A program made the position numbers and the translations under genes. Source: Fibrobacter sp. (GTDB lineage Bacteria > Fibrobacterota > Fibrobacteria > Fibrobacterales > Fibrobacteraceae). From it: 64,000 nt of DNA. The notes beneath the pieces are model-generated. The model did no database searches, was not told where the DNA came from, and was given only the letters and a program-made list of their open reading frames with translations. The DNA lies in NCBI GenBank assembly GCA_017526585.1, contig JAFXRC010000058.1, positions 1-64,000 of the forward strand, in the 5' to 3' direction. Every line of letters starts with the position of its first letter. Position 1 is the stretch's first letter. Positions 16,301 through 24,523 of the stretch are shown here, piece by piece.

Positions 16301-17239
16301 ATGAACAAGACAAAATCCTTCACACGTGTTGCAATGCTTTCGGGTGTAATCGCTGCAGCTTTCCTGTTTAGTGCATGCGAAGATGTCCGCACCGAAGAAT
16401 ATCCGAGTGGCAAGATTCGCATCCAGACCACTTATGTCAAGGACAAGAAAGAGGGTCCCGAAAAGGAATTCTACGAAAACGGCAATGTCAAGCGCGAAGC
16501 CACTTATGTCAACGACCGCCGCGAAGGAGTCGTCAAGGAATACTACGAAGATGGAACCCTCGAAGCGGAATACAACTACGCCGACGGTTACATCGAAGGT
16601 CTGGTGACGCGCTACCACAAGAACGGCAAGGTCGCTTCGAAGGCCGAGTACAAGCAAAATAAGCAGATTGCCTTTGGCGAAAACTTTGACGAAAACGGTG
16701 AACCGGCAACGAGTGGTTCTTACAAGGACCCGCGCGACGGCTACGCCTACGAGTGGATCCGCATCGGCACCCAGCTCTGGACGGCAGAAAACATGAACTA
16801 CGCGACTGCGTCGGGTTCGCTCTGCGCCCAGTGCAACCATTGGGGCCGTCTCTACAACTTTGAAAATGCGAAGAAGGCTTGTCTCGACGGCTTCCACATG
16901 CCGACCAAGGAAGAGTGGAATGTTCTGTTGACTTATGCGGGCACCAGCAAGCCTGTGGGTGTCGTGCTTAAGGCTGGCTACGGCTGGGATCCGATTAAGG
17001 GTACCAACAATTACGGTAACGGCAAGGATGAACTCGGCTTTGGCGCCAAGGCCGGTGGCGGTCATTTCGCCAAGAGCGATGTTCCGCTGAAGGAACGCAA
17101 GCTGGAAGGCGCCGGTCAGAAGGCTTACTTTTGGACTGCCGAAGGCGAAGTGCTCGTGTTCTTCCACGACAAGGATATTGCCAAGTTCGAGAAATTTGAT
17201 CCCGAATACGGTGCGAGCTTGCGCTGTCTGAAGGACTAA
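16301..17239 (+). CDS. MORN-repeat and FISUMP-domain lipoprotein
   Basis: This 312-residue protein has a lipoprotein signal ending in FLFSAC, then about four MORN-type repeats (G-K-x-R-x-x-x-x-Y-x-x-x-x-x-E-G; residues about 35-135), as in YwqK-type proteins. A FISUMP domain of Fibrobacter major paralogues follows, with WIRIGTQLWTAENMNYAT, GRLYNFENAKKACLDGFHMP and the terminal GASLRCLKD. It should be exposed at the cell surface or in the periplasm. FISUMP function is not established. It has AAGG before the ATG and lies behind the GH8 gene, ending at a strong terminator. Confidence 0.85.
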   Translation: MNKTKSFTRVAMLSGVIAAAFLFSACEDVRTEEYPSGKIRIQTTYVKDKKEGPEKEFYENGNVKREATYVNDRREGVVKEYYEDGTLEAEYNYADGYIEGLVTRYHKNGKVASKAEYKQNKQIAFGENFDENGEPATSGSYKDPRDGYAYEWIRIGTQLWTAENMNYATASGSLCAQCNHWGRLYNFENAKKACLDGFHMPTKEEWNVLLTYAGTSKPVGVVLKAGYGWDPIKGTNNYGNGKDELGFGAKAGGGHFAKSDVPLKERKLEGAGQKAYFWTAEGEVLVFFHDKDIAKFEKFDPEYGASLRCLKD

Positions 17240-17259
17240 TTCGATTTAAGGATGAAAAA

Positions 17260-17287
17260 GAAAGGCGCTCCGAAGAGCGCCTTTTCT
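17260..17287 (+). terminator. Rho-independent terminator after the FISUMP lipoprotein
   Basis: GGCGCTC (17264-17270) pairs perfectly with GAGCGCC (17275-17281) around CGAA and is followed by TTTTCT. Confidence 0.85.
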
Positions 17288-17310
17288 AATTGAGTAAAAA
17301 ATTAAGCGAT

Positions 17311-17368
17311 GTGGCGCTCCTTCGGAGCGCACCTCGCTCGGCTCGGTCATGGGCAAGCAAGCTTGCCC
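17311..17368. repeat. Two further intergenic hairpins
   Basis: GTGGCGCTCC/GGAGCGCAC (17311-17332) and GGGCAAGC-AA-GCTTGCCC (17351-17368) follow the terminator in series. The second is a perfect 8-bp stem. They lie 14 bases from the yicC stop on the opposite strand and may act as its terminator or as a repeated extragenic palindrome. Confidence 0.5.
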
Positions 17369-17381
17369 GCGACGCGCGCCT

Positions 17382-18263
17382 TTAAGCGATATTGAGGGAT
17401 TGCTCGCGGATGCACTCGACTTCGTTCTTGAGCTCGATGGCAAGCGCGGCGATGTCGGCGCTCTGGCACTTGGTGCCAAGCGTATTCGCTTCGCGGCCCA
17501 TTTCTTGCAGAATGAAGCCGAGGTTCTTACCCTGGGCGCCGCCTTCTTTGAGAGCGTTCAGGAAAAGCTTGTTGTGGCTGCGGAAGCGCGTGATTTCTTC
17601 GTGGATGTCGAGCTTGTCGGCCATGATGCAGGCTTCCTGCAGCAGGCGGACGTCGTCGATTTCGCTATCCTTCAGGAGCACGTTGATGCGTTCTTTGAAT
17701 TTGTCTTTCCACACTTCGATGCGCTGCGGGTCCAGGACTTCGATCTTGTCGAGGACTGCGTTCAGGTGATTCACGCGGCCTTCGAGATCGCGGGCGAGGT
17801 TCGCACCTTCCTTGGCGCGCATCTCATTGACGGCATCGAGCGCCTTGTCGAGTTCCGCAGCGAGGTGCTTTTCAAGCGCTTCGGAATCGGCGTCGGCATC
17901 GGTGAACTGCAGCACCTCGGGGAGTGCAAGAATGTTTTCCAATGTGATGTTGCCTTCGATGCCGAATTTTTTCTGCATGGAGCAGGTGATGTCGACAAAT
18001 TTGGCAATGGCGGCTTCGTTGTAGGATACCGGGATGTTTCCGCCGGTGCCTGCGCCGAGCGTCACGCTGAAAATGACGGAGCCGCGTACCAGCTTTTCCT
18101 TAATCTGGTTCTTGAAGCTGTTTTCGAGGTAGGCCAAGTTCTTGGGCAACTTGCAGGAGATGTCCAAAAAGCGGTTGTTCACGCTGCGGACTTCAATCAC
18201 GCAACTAGCGCCCTGGTACATGGACTCGCTCTTCCCAAAACCCGTCATCGATAAAATAGCCAT
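17382..18263 (-). CDS. yicC: YicC family endoribonuclease
   Basis: This 293-residue protein begins MAILSMTGFGKSE and ends ECIREQSLNIA, with the two domains of the YicC family (YicC-like N-terminal and DUF1732 C-terminal, containing EGANLARDLEGRVNHL and REANTLGTKCQSAD). YicC of E. coli is an endoribonuclease that promotes decay of some small RNAs. The ATG has AAAGGA nine bases upstream; a longer frame start seven codons earlier fits the family less well. The gene lies downstream of metXW on the same strand with a 65-base gap. Confidence 0.92.
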   Translation of the reverse strand: MAILSMTGFGKSESMYQGASCVIEVRSVNNRFLDISCKLPKNLAYLENSFKNQIKEKLVRGSVIFSVTLGAGTGGNIPVSYNEAAIAKFVDITCSMQKKFGIEGNITLENILALPEVLQFTDADADSEALEKHLAAELDKALDAVNEMRAKEGANLARDLEGRVNHLNAVLDKIEVLDPQRIEVWKDKFKERINVLLKDSEIDDVRLLQEACIMADKLDIHEEITRFRSHNKLFLNALKEGGAQGKNLGFILQEMGREANTLGTKCQSADIAALAIELKNEVECIREQSLNIA

Positions 18264-18328
18264 ATTCAATCCTTTTGCTTTCATTAATAGATTGCTTCGT
18301 CACTGCGTTCCTCGCAATGGCGTTGCAA

Positions 18329-20122
18329 CTATTTCTTACTTATCATAGCAATCACGTGTTCTGCGCCGAAGTTTGCAAAACCGATCGCCGTCAGGAACTT
18401 GCTGAGCTTGTGTTCGTTCTGGTAGCTGATGGTTTCGATTTTCAAGCCTTCCTTGTCGCAAAGGGTATGGAAATCCTTCACCGTCAAGAGGCGGATATTC
18501 GGCGTGTCGTACCATTCGTACGGCAATTCCTTGGATTTAGGCATGCGGCCGTGCAGCATCAGGCTTCCGCGGGTTGTCCAGTGACCGAAATTTGGGAAGG
18601 TCACGATGGCGCGTTTTGCGACGCGCAGAAGTTCGTTCAAGAGGGCGACCGGGTCGCGAATTTCTTGAATGGTGCGGTTGATGATGGCGTAGTCGAAACT
18701 GCCGTCCTTGAAATCGCTGATTCCGCTTTCGTCAAGGTCACGCTGGATCACGGGCACGTCGTTTTCAAGGCAATCCATGATGCTCTTGAAGTTGCGTTCG
18801 ATGCCGAGTACCGTCACATGCTTTTTCTTATTCAGGTAGTCGAGCAACTCGCCGCTGCCGCAACCGAGATCGAGCACGTTGCTGTTTTCTTTGACAAGGC
18901 TTCCGATGAAATCGAAATCTTCGGTATCATGGAATACGGGCGTCACCTGGGTTTCGGGCTTTGTCGGAATAATTTTCGAGTCGAGGAAACGGCCGACGGC
19001 CTTTCCGAGGTCGCCGACTTCGATGAGGAATCCGTCGTGGCCGAACTGCGTGTCGAGTTCGAGGCTTGTTACCACCTTGCCGGCATTCAGAAGGGCGCTT
19101 GTAATACGGCGCGATTCATGCGGCGGGAAAAGCCAGTCGGTACTCAGGTTCACGTTCAGGAATTCCGCCTTTACGTTCTTGAAGGCGTTTTCGAGAGAAC
19201 CGTATTCGGTTTCCAAGTCGAAACAGTCTGTCGCGTGAGCGATATGCAGGTAGCTGTTCGCGTCGAAGCGGTCGACAAATTTGGAACCCTGGTAGCGCAA
19301 GTAGCTTTCGAGAGGCAAATCTAGATCGAAGGGCGTGCTGTAGGTTACCGCGTGGTTCTTGTTTTCCTGGTCCTGGGCGCGCTTGAACTTCTGTTCCATG
19401 CCCACGGCACTGAGATAGGTAATGTGAGCGAGTTTGCGGGCGTTCGAAAGACCGACATCGGGGTGGGTGGATTCGTAGTAGTCGCCACCGTTAAAGTTCG
19501 GGTCTTGCGTAATCACGTCGCGGGCGACGATTTCAAAACCGAGTGCCTGGCTGCTAAAGCGCGGAGAGCTTGCAATCACGATACAACGGCGAACCTGTTC
19601 TGGGTAGTAAATAGCCCACTTCATCGCTTGGAAACCACCCATGGATCCGCCAATCACGCAGCAGAGATCTTTTATTCCAAGACCCTTCGCCAGTTCGTAT
19701 TGGGCGTGCACCATGTCTCCGATAGTGATCATCGGGAAGGTGCTTCCGTAGGGCTTGCCTGTGCGGGGGTTGATGCTTGCCGGACCAGTTGTTCCCTTGC
19801 AACCGCCTAGGATGTTGCTGCAGACGACAAAGAACTTGTCTGTATCGACGGGTTTGCCGGGACCAATCAGGGCGTCCCACCAACCGGGCTTTCGGTCTTC
19901 TTCAGTGTAGTAGCCTGCCACATGGGCGTCTGCGGTGAGAGGGGAACATACCCAGACCACATTGCTCTTGTCGGCATTCAGCGTTCCGTACGTTTCGTAA
20001 CGGATTTCGAGCGCCGGAAGGGTCTTGCCACTTTCGAGCTTGAAACCCTCGTCCCCGTAATCCTTCGTAAAGGTTTGGGGCACCACAGGGCCGACACTAT
20101 ATTTATGCAAAAATTCACTCAT
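18329..20122 (-). CDS. Homoserine O-acetyltransferase MetX fused to MetW
   Basis: This 597-residue protein joins two methionine-pathway proteins usually made separately. Residues 1 to about 385 are an alpha/beta hydrolase of the MetX family, with the nucleophile S160 in GGSMGG, and the aspartate and histidine of the triad in STDWLFPPHES and QFGHDGFL. MetX makes O-acetyl- or O-succinyl-homoserine. Residues about 395-597 are a MetW methyltransferase-like domain with the SAM loop VLDLGCGSGEL, INRTIQEIRDP and HWTTRGSL. The frame is open through the junction, with no frameshift. It follows dtd with a 21-base gap. A TATATTT box ends only six bases before the start and no ribosome site is visible, so the message may be nearly leaderless. 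Confidence 0.92.
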   Translation of the reverse strand: MSEFLHKYSVGPVVPQTFTKDYGDEGFKLESGKTLPALEIRYETYGTLNADKSNVVWVCSPLTADAHVAGYYTEEDRKPGWWDALIGPGKPVDTDKFFVVCSNILGGCKGTTGPASINPRTGKPYGSTFPMITIGDMVHAQYELAKGLGIKDLCCVIGGSMGGFQAMKWAIYYPEQVRRCIVIASSPRFSSQALGFEIVARDVITQDPNFNGGDYYESTHPDVGLSNARKLAHITYLSAVGMEQKFKRAQDQENKNHAVTYSTPFDLDLPLESYLRYQGSKFVDRFDANSYLHIAHATDCFDLETEYGSLENAFKNVKAEFLNVNLSTDWLFPPHESRRITSALLNAGKVVTSLELDTQFGHDGFLIEVGDLGKAVGRFLDSKIIPTKPETQVTPVFHDTEDFDFIGSLVKENSNVLDLGCGSGELLDYLNKKKHVTVLGIERNFKSIMDCLENDVPVIQRDLDESGISDFKDGSFDYAIINRTIQEIRDPVALLNELLRVAKRAIVTFPNFGHWTTRGSLMLHGRMPKSKELPYEWYDTPNIRLLTVKDFHTLCDKEGLKIETISYQNEHKLSKFLTAIGFANFGAEHVIAMISKK

Positions 20123-20128
20123 ATGCAT

Positions 20129-20135
20129 AAATATA
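20129..20135 (-). promoter_or_regulatory. Putative -10 box TATATTT in front of metX-metW
   Basis: On the minus strand TATATTT lies seven bases before the ATG at 20122 and overlaps the space behind the dtd stop. A start of transcription seven bases further would give a leaderless message. Confidence 0.3.
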
Positions 20136-20143
20136 GAAATGTT

Positions 20144-20578
20144 TTAGTCCAGCATAATCGTAAACGGTCCGTCGTTGGTTAGGCTCACCTGCATGTCTGC
20201 GCCAAAACGCCCTTTTTCTACGACTGCGATTTCTTTTTTGCATTCAGTTATAATATAATCATATAACTCGCTTGCAAGTGTGGGGTTGCCCGCGCCGTTG
20301 AATGTGGGACGGTTCCCCTTGTTGCAGTTTGCGTACAAGGTAAATTGCGAAACCAGTAGGAGCTCTCCGCCGACATCCTTGATGGAAAGGTTTGTCTTGC
20401 CGTTTTCATCGGCGAAGATTCGGAGCGCAAGCATTTTGCGAATGAATCGGTCGGCGATTTCCTTGGTGTCATCTTCACCGACTCCGATAAGAATCAGGTA
20501 CCCTTTGCCAATTTTGCCGACGGTTTCGCCGGCGATGTCTACTTGGGCGTTGAGGACTCGTTGTATCAGAAATTTCAT
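20144..20578 (-). CDS. dtd: D-aminoacyl-tRNA deacylase
   Basis: This 144-residue enzyme removes D-amino acids (and glycine from tRNA-Ala) from mischarged tRNA. Both cross-subunit signature motifs are present: [15 protein letters not shown] and NDGPFTIML (the NxGPxT loop carrying the Gly-cisPro step). Length is normal. It precedes the MetX-MetW gene on the same strand and could share its transcript. The function is cytoplasmic and housekeeping. Confidence 0.94.
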   Translation of the reverse strand: MKFLIQRVLNAQVDIAGETVGKIGKGYLILIGVGEDDTKEIADRFIRKMLALRIFADENGKTNLSIKDVGGELLLVSQFTLYANCNKGNRPTFNGAGNPTLASELYDYIITECKKEIAVVEKGRFGADMQVSLTNDGPFTIMLD

Positions 20579-20753
20579 AGCTACGTAAAATAAAAAATTT
20601 TCGGGGAAACGGCTGTGGGACGGTGCAATCTGTCAGAAAGCTTATATAATTACTTTTTCCTTACAAAAAAGACGGGTGGGGCTCTAAAAGGGTACAAAAA
20701 AACGAGCAATGTTTTTAAATTTGGCGCGGAAATTGTAAACAAAAGGAAATATT

Positions 20754-21959
20754 ATGGTCGTTGAACCGATGATTCGCAGCAATATGTGCGTGAATGCCCA
20801 CCCGCAAGGCTGCGCCATGGATGTAAAGCGCCAAATTGAATACGTACAAAAGAAGCGTGCAGAGCGTGGCGCTCCGAAGGATGCCCCGAAGACGGTTCTT
20901 GTGCTGGGTTGTTCGACGGGCTATGGACTTGCTAGCCGCATTTCGGCTGCCTTTGAATTCGGAGCCGCAACGATTGGCGTGTCTTTCGAAAAGGAAGGTG
21001 CCGATGAGCCGCGTCAGAAGAGTGGGACTCCGGGCTGGTACAACAACATGGCTTTCGACAAGTTCGCGAAGGAAGCGGGACTCGAAGCGGTCACGTTCAA
21101 CGGCGATGCCTTTTCGCATGAAATGCGCAAGAACGTCATCGAGACTTTGAACAAGATGGGTCGTAAAGTGGATCTGCTGGTTTACAGCGTCGCATCGGGC
21201 GTGCGCGTAGACCCGGACAACGGTACGCTTTACCGCAGCGTCTTGAAACCGATTGGCGAAACGTTTACCGGAGCGACGATCGACTGCATGACCGGTGCGA
21301 TCAGCACCATTAGCGCAGAACCCGCAACGGACGAAGAAGCGGCTAATTCCGTCAAGGTGATGGGCGGTGAAGACTGGGCGCTTTGGGTGCGTCAGCTGAA
21401 GACTGCTGGCGTCCTTGCCGAAGGCGTTAAGACCGTAGCGTATTCCTACATCGGACCGAAACTTTCTCATGCGATTTACCGAGATGGCACCATCGGTGGC
21501 GCCAAGAAGCACCTGGAAGCGACGGCACGCGAATTGAATGCGGAACTTGAACGCGAGTTGAAGGGCGAAGCCTATGTGTCCGTGAACAAGGGCCTGGTGA
21601 CGCGTTCCAGCGCTGTGATTCCGATTATCCCGCTGTACCTCTCGGTGCTCTTCAAGGTGATGAAGGAACAGGATACGCACGAAGGCTGCATTGAGCAGAT
21701 GGAACGCTTGATGAACGAACGCCTTTATACGGGCGCTGCGGTTCCAACTGACGAAAACCATCTGATTCGCATTGACGATTGGGAACTTGACCCGAAGGTG
21801 CAAGAAGAAGTGAATAGGCGCATGGCGACGATTACGCAAGAAAACTTGGCTCAGGTGGGTGACCTTGAAGGCTATCGACACGACTTCTTGGCGACCAATG
21901 GCTTTGACATTGAAGGAGTGGATTACTCCGCCGATGTGAAGAGCATGATGACGATTTGA
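20754..21959 (+). CDS. fabV: Enoyl-ACP (trans-2-enoyl-CoA) reductase FabV
   Basis: This 401-residue NADH-dependent reductase carries out the last step of each fatty-acid elongation cycle. It has the family start VEPMIRSNMCVNAHPQGC, the nucleotide site LVLGCSTGYGLASR, and the active-site Y-x8-K in IYRDGTIGGAK. The length is typical of FabV, which is longer than FabI and is insensitive to triclosan in several bacteria. AAAAGGAAAT lies before the ATG. The gene is flanked by dtd (divergent) and asparaginase (convergent). Confidence 0.94.
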   Translation: MVVEPMIRSNMCVNAHPQGCAMDVKRQIEYVQKKRAERGAPKDAPKTVLVLGCSTGYGLASRISAAFEFGAATIGVSFEKEGADEPRQKSGTPGWYNNMAFDKFAKEAGLEAVTFNGDAFSHEMRKNVIETLNKMGRKVDLLVYSVASGVRVDPDNGTLYRSVLKPIGETFTGATIDCMTGAISTISAEPATDEEAANSVKVMGGEDWALWVRQLKTAGVLAEGVKTVAYSYIGPKLSHAIYRDGTIGGAKKHLEATARELNAELERELKGEAYVSVNKGLVTRSSAVIPIIPLYLSVLFKVMKEQDTHEGCIEQMERLMNERLYTGAAVPTDENHLIRIDDWELDPKVQEEVNRRMATITQENLAQVGDLEGYRHDFLATNGFDIEGVDYSADVKSMMTI

Positions 21960-21982
21960 TTAGCGTTTTATGTTGTGAAGCT

Positions 21983-22013
21983 AAAAAGGCGCGGGTCAAA
22001 CCGCGTCTTTTTT
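21983..22013. terminator. Rho-independent terminator between fabV and the asparaginase gene
   Basis: AAAAAGGCGCGG pairs with CCGCGTCTTTTT around a TCAAA loop, with one G-T wobble. A run on one side and T run on the other make it usable from both convergent genes. Confidence 0.8.
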
Positions 22014-22959
22014 ATAGCGCAAAGACGCGCTTGATGTCGTCGGTGCGGCTAGTTTGCGTGAGCACGAGCCTGAGGAGAACCGCTGCCTTTTGCGGGGCGA
22101 GGCGACCGGCGCAAATGCGGCCGGGCGCAAGTGACTCGTTTAGAGTCACAAGTCCGTGGTGTGTGCGGCTGGCAATGACCACGGGAATATCGATGCTTTC
22201 AAGGACTTTCGCCCACGCAAGACTGAATTCGCCGGAGCCTGCACCTGCAATCACGAGACCGTCGGAAACGCAGGCGGCGTATTCTAGAATTTTCGGGTTC
22301 GCATCGACCGTAAAGTAGACCACATTCACGCGCGGCAGGCTTTCGAGTTTTGAGACGTCAAAGAAGTTCTGTTCCTTGAGCGCATTCCAATTGGAACCAT
22401 CGCCGGGTGCGTTCACGCCCATGGCGTTAATCGCTGAGGCTGAGCATTTTTGCACATTGCGTGCATCGAAAAGTTCCCCAGCGAAATAGACCCATACCAA
22501 GTTTGCGGGAGGATCGTCGTCGACGGCAAAACCCGCTGCGGCACGCACCGCACCGAGCAAGTTCTCGGGACCGTCAGGGTTCTTTGCCGTTGCAGGCTTC
22601 ATCGAACCTGTGAAGATGACCGCCTTCTCGCATTTGACGGTGAGGCTTACAAAGTAGGCGGTTTCGTCCATCGTGTCGGTGCCGTGCGTCACCACAATTC
22701 CGTTGACTGTTTCGTCGACCTGCAATTCGGCGATGCGCTTTGAAAGAGCGATCCACAGCTTGTCATTCATGTCGTCGGAATTCACATTGCAAATCTGCTC
22801 GGCGGAAACATCGGCATATTCGGCAAGCTCCGGTACGGACGCCACCAAATCTTCGGCAGAAATCTGTCCGGAAACATAACCCGTATCCTTGCCTTTTTCG
22901 CCGACACCTGCGATGGTGCCGCCCGTCGCGAGAATGACGATGTGTTTTTTCTTTGCCAT
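22012..22959 (-). CDS. L-asparaginase
   Basis: This 315-residue enzyme hydrolyses asparagine to aspartate and ammonia. It has both threonine motifs of the bacterial asparaginase family: VILATGGTIAG near the start and VVTHGTDTMDETA around residues 88-100, plus GSMKPATA. There is no signal peptide, so it is cytoplasmic. The C-terminal region LDAA-like ends in LRLVLTQTSRTDDIKRVF. Whether it also acts on glutamine cannot be told. It converges on fabV and its stop overlaps the terminator region. Confidence 0.93.
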   Translation of the reverse strand: MAKKKHIVILATGGTIAGVGEKGKDTGYVSGQISAEDLVASVPELAEYADVSAEQICNVNSDDMNDKLWIALSKRIAELQVDETVNGIVVTHGTDTMDETAYFVSLTVKCEKAVIFTGSMKPATAKNPDGPENLLGAVRAAAGFAVDDDPPANLVWVYFAGELFDARNVQKCSASAINAMGVNAPGDGSNWNALKEQNFFDVSKLESLPRVNVVYFTVDANPKILEYAACVSDGLVIAGAGSGEFSLAWAKVLESIDIPVVIASRTHHGLVTLNESLAPGRICAGRLAPQKAAVLLRLVLTQTSRTDDIKRVFAL

Positions 22960-22969
22960 AAATGCTCCG

Positions 22970-23956
22970 TTATCTCACTTCATCGAGTAGCTGCCGCGCA
23001 GAGACGCCGTAATACTTTTGAAGGGCTTCGTCGTCGCCCAAGGTGCGCATGCTTTGGATGAATTCCCTAAAATGTACCATATCGGCGTTTCTTGCGAGTA
23101 ACCGTTCCACCATCGCTTGCGAATACCAGTAGAGCTTGATAGCTGCTGAAGTGCTGTTCTCGTTCAAGAACGGTGTGGAAAGAGCCGCTAAGCTCGGAGC
23201 ACTGCCTTCGGGTCTTGGCGAACCTGTACGGGAGGCGTCGATAACCTGTGCGATTCCTTCGTTGACCCATAGGGGAACATTGTAGCGCGTCATGGCACGC
23301 ACGAAGGCGTGGGTGAGTTCGTGGAAAAACATCGGACGGTAAATTTCGCGTCGGCTCATCACATTGACCGGAATGCGGAGCTTGCCGTCAAATATGGCGC
23401 CGACCCATTCGGGACGCGGTCCCACACCCTGGTACTGTTCGGATTGGTAAAGAACCAGGTGCATCTTGTTTTCGGGGTGGAAATCGAACAGGTGGCATAG
23501 CGAATCGTAGGCGACTTCCAGAACAGAAAGCGCTTCCATGATGTCGCTGCGGGCGGGTCTTCCTTCGAATTCCACCCTGAAGTGCATGGACCGTTCCAGC
23601 TTGAGCTCATCCATTTCGCGAATGAGCAGTTCGCTTTTTTGTTTCAGGTAGGTCAGGTCTTCGTGGCTGAAGTCTCTTGACTTGGCAAATTCGATGCATT
23701 CTTCGTATCGTTCCTGTTCAAAAAGAATCCATGCAAGGTGAAGTTCCAGGTTTTGGTCGCCGGGAGTCTCTTTTAACAATTGCCTGACATTCTTTTCGGC
23801 ACAGTTCCATTCCGCCATTTCGAGGCATTCATTCGTTTCCTTGATGAGAGCCTCGTGCTTGTCGAAAGCCTCCTTTTCCGCCGACAGCTGCGTGTACCAG
23901 CGTAAGCAAAAGAGCGCGGCGATGATGCCTATGAATATCAAGACGATGTTTTTCAA
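22970..23956 (-). CDS. Membrane-anchored gluzincin (peptidase MA-like)
   Basis: This 328-residue protein starts at a TTG that overlaps the stop of the upstream DUF4416 gene (TTGA); a longer frame exists but lies inside that gene. It has an N-terminal membrane segment (IVLIFIGIIAALFCL), a TPR-like helical part (about 40-120) and a metallopeptidase domain with FFHELTHAFVRA at about residue 212 and the downstream NEGIAQ, the glutamate ligand of gluzincins. The catalytic domain should face the periplasm. The substrate is unknown. Confidence 0.8.
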   Translation of the reverse strand: MKNIVLIFIGIIAALFCLRWYTQLSAEKEAFDKHEALIKETNECLEMAEWNCAEKNVRQLLKETPGDQNLELHLAWILFEQERYEECIEFAKSRDFSHEDLTYLKQKSELLIREMDELKLERSMHFRVEFEGRPARSDIMEALSVLEVAYDSLCHLFDFHPENKMHLVLYQSEQYQGVGPRPEWVGAIFDGKLRIPVNVMSRREIYRPMFFHELTHAFVRAMTRYNVPLWVNEGIAQVIDASRTGSPRPEGSAPSLAALSTPFLNENSTSAAIKLYWYSQAMVERLLARNADMVHFREFIQSMRTLGDDEALQKYYGVSARQLLDEVR

Positions 23957-24516
23957 AGTCGCACCGCCGTTCCGTCTAGCGAATTGTTTTTGCCGCTTTT
24001 CTTGAATTTTTCCCTGATGAGTTGCAAGTCGTGCTGGTAGGGATTTCTTTTGAAGTCTTCGAATGCCCATGCGGTGGGGTGGAATTGCCCTTTCGCATAG
24101 GTGAGTAGCATGTCGAGCCACACGCCGTTTCCGGCATAGAGCTTGAAGGGTCCCCTCTTGTAACTCGGAAGTACCACCTTGTCTAAATCCATGTAGCCGA
24201 TGTCGATGTTCACACGGCGTGCATCGGGGTTGCTTGCTTGAGCCATAGAAAGCTCCAGCGCGTTGCTGCGTTCTTTTTCAAGATGGATGGTTTCGGGCGG
24301 AATCGTCTTTTCGAACGAAACGACGCCACGGTATAACCCTTCTCCCATTTCGGGCGTGTAGTAGGGAGTCTTGTCGAATGCGAAAAGCTTTCCCAGGTGA
24401 CGAATTTTTCCCCAGGTGCTCTCCAGTGTGTCAATTACTTCGGGGAGCCATTCGGCGCTGGGTTGAAGCACAAAAGCCAAAAGTTGTGCGTTTTCAGAAA
24501 ATTGCGATGCTTTCAT
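23953..24516 (-). CDS. DUF4416 family protein
   Basis: This 187-residue cytoplasmic protein matches the DUF4416 family, with the central segment RRVNIDIGYMDLDKVVLPSYK and the end HPTAWAFEDFKRNPYQHDL. No activity is known for the family. Its stop overlaps the TTG start of the metallopeptidase gene and it begins seven bases after the stop of the upstream metzincin gene, so three genes form one transcription unit. Confidence 0.8.
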   Translation of the reverse strand: MKASQFSENAQLLAFVLQPSAEWLPEVIDTLESTWGKIRHLGKLFAFDKTPYYTPEMGEGLYRGVVSFEKTIPPETIHLEKERSNALELSMAQASNPDARRVNIDIGYMDLDKVVLPSYKRGPFKLYAGNGVWLDMLLTYAKGQFHPTAWAFEDFKRNPYQHDLQLIREKFKKSGKNNSLDGTAVRL

Positions 24517-24523
24517 AGGAACT

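Noticed and set aside
20123..20143. SAM riboswitch or other leader in front of the methionine gene
   Set aside because: Only 21 bases separate it from dtd; no room for a riboswitch.
20645..20650. TATAAT in front of fabV as a sigma-70 promoter
   Set aside because: No acceptable -35 at 16-18 bases upstream, and it lies over 100 bases before the start; not strong enough to list.
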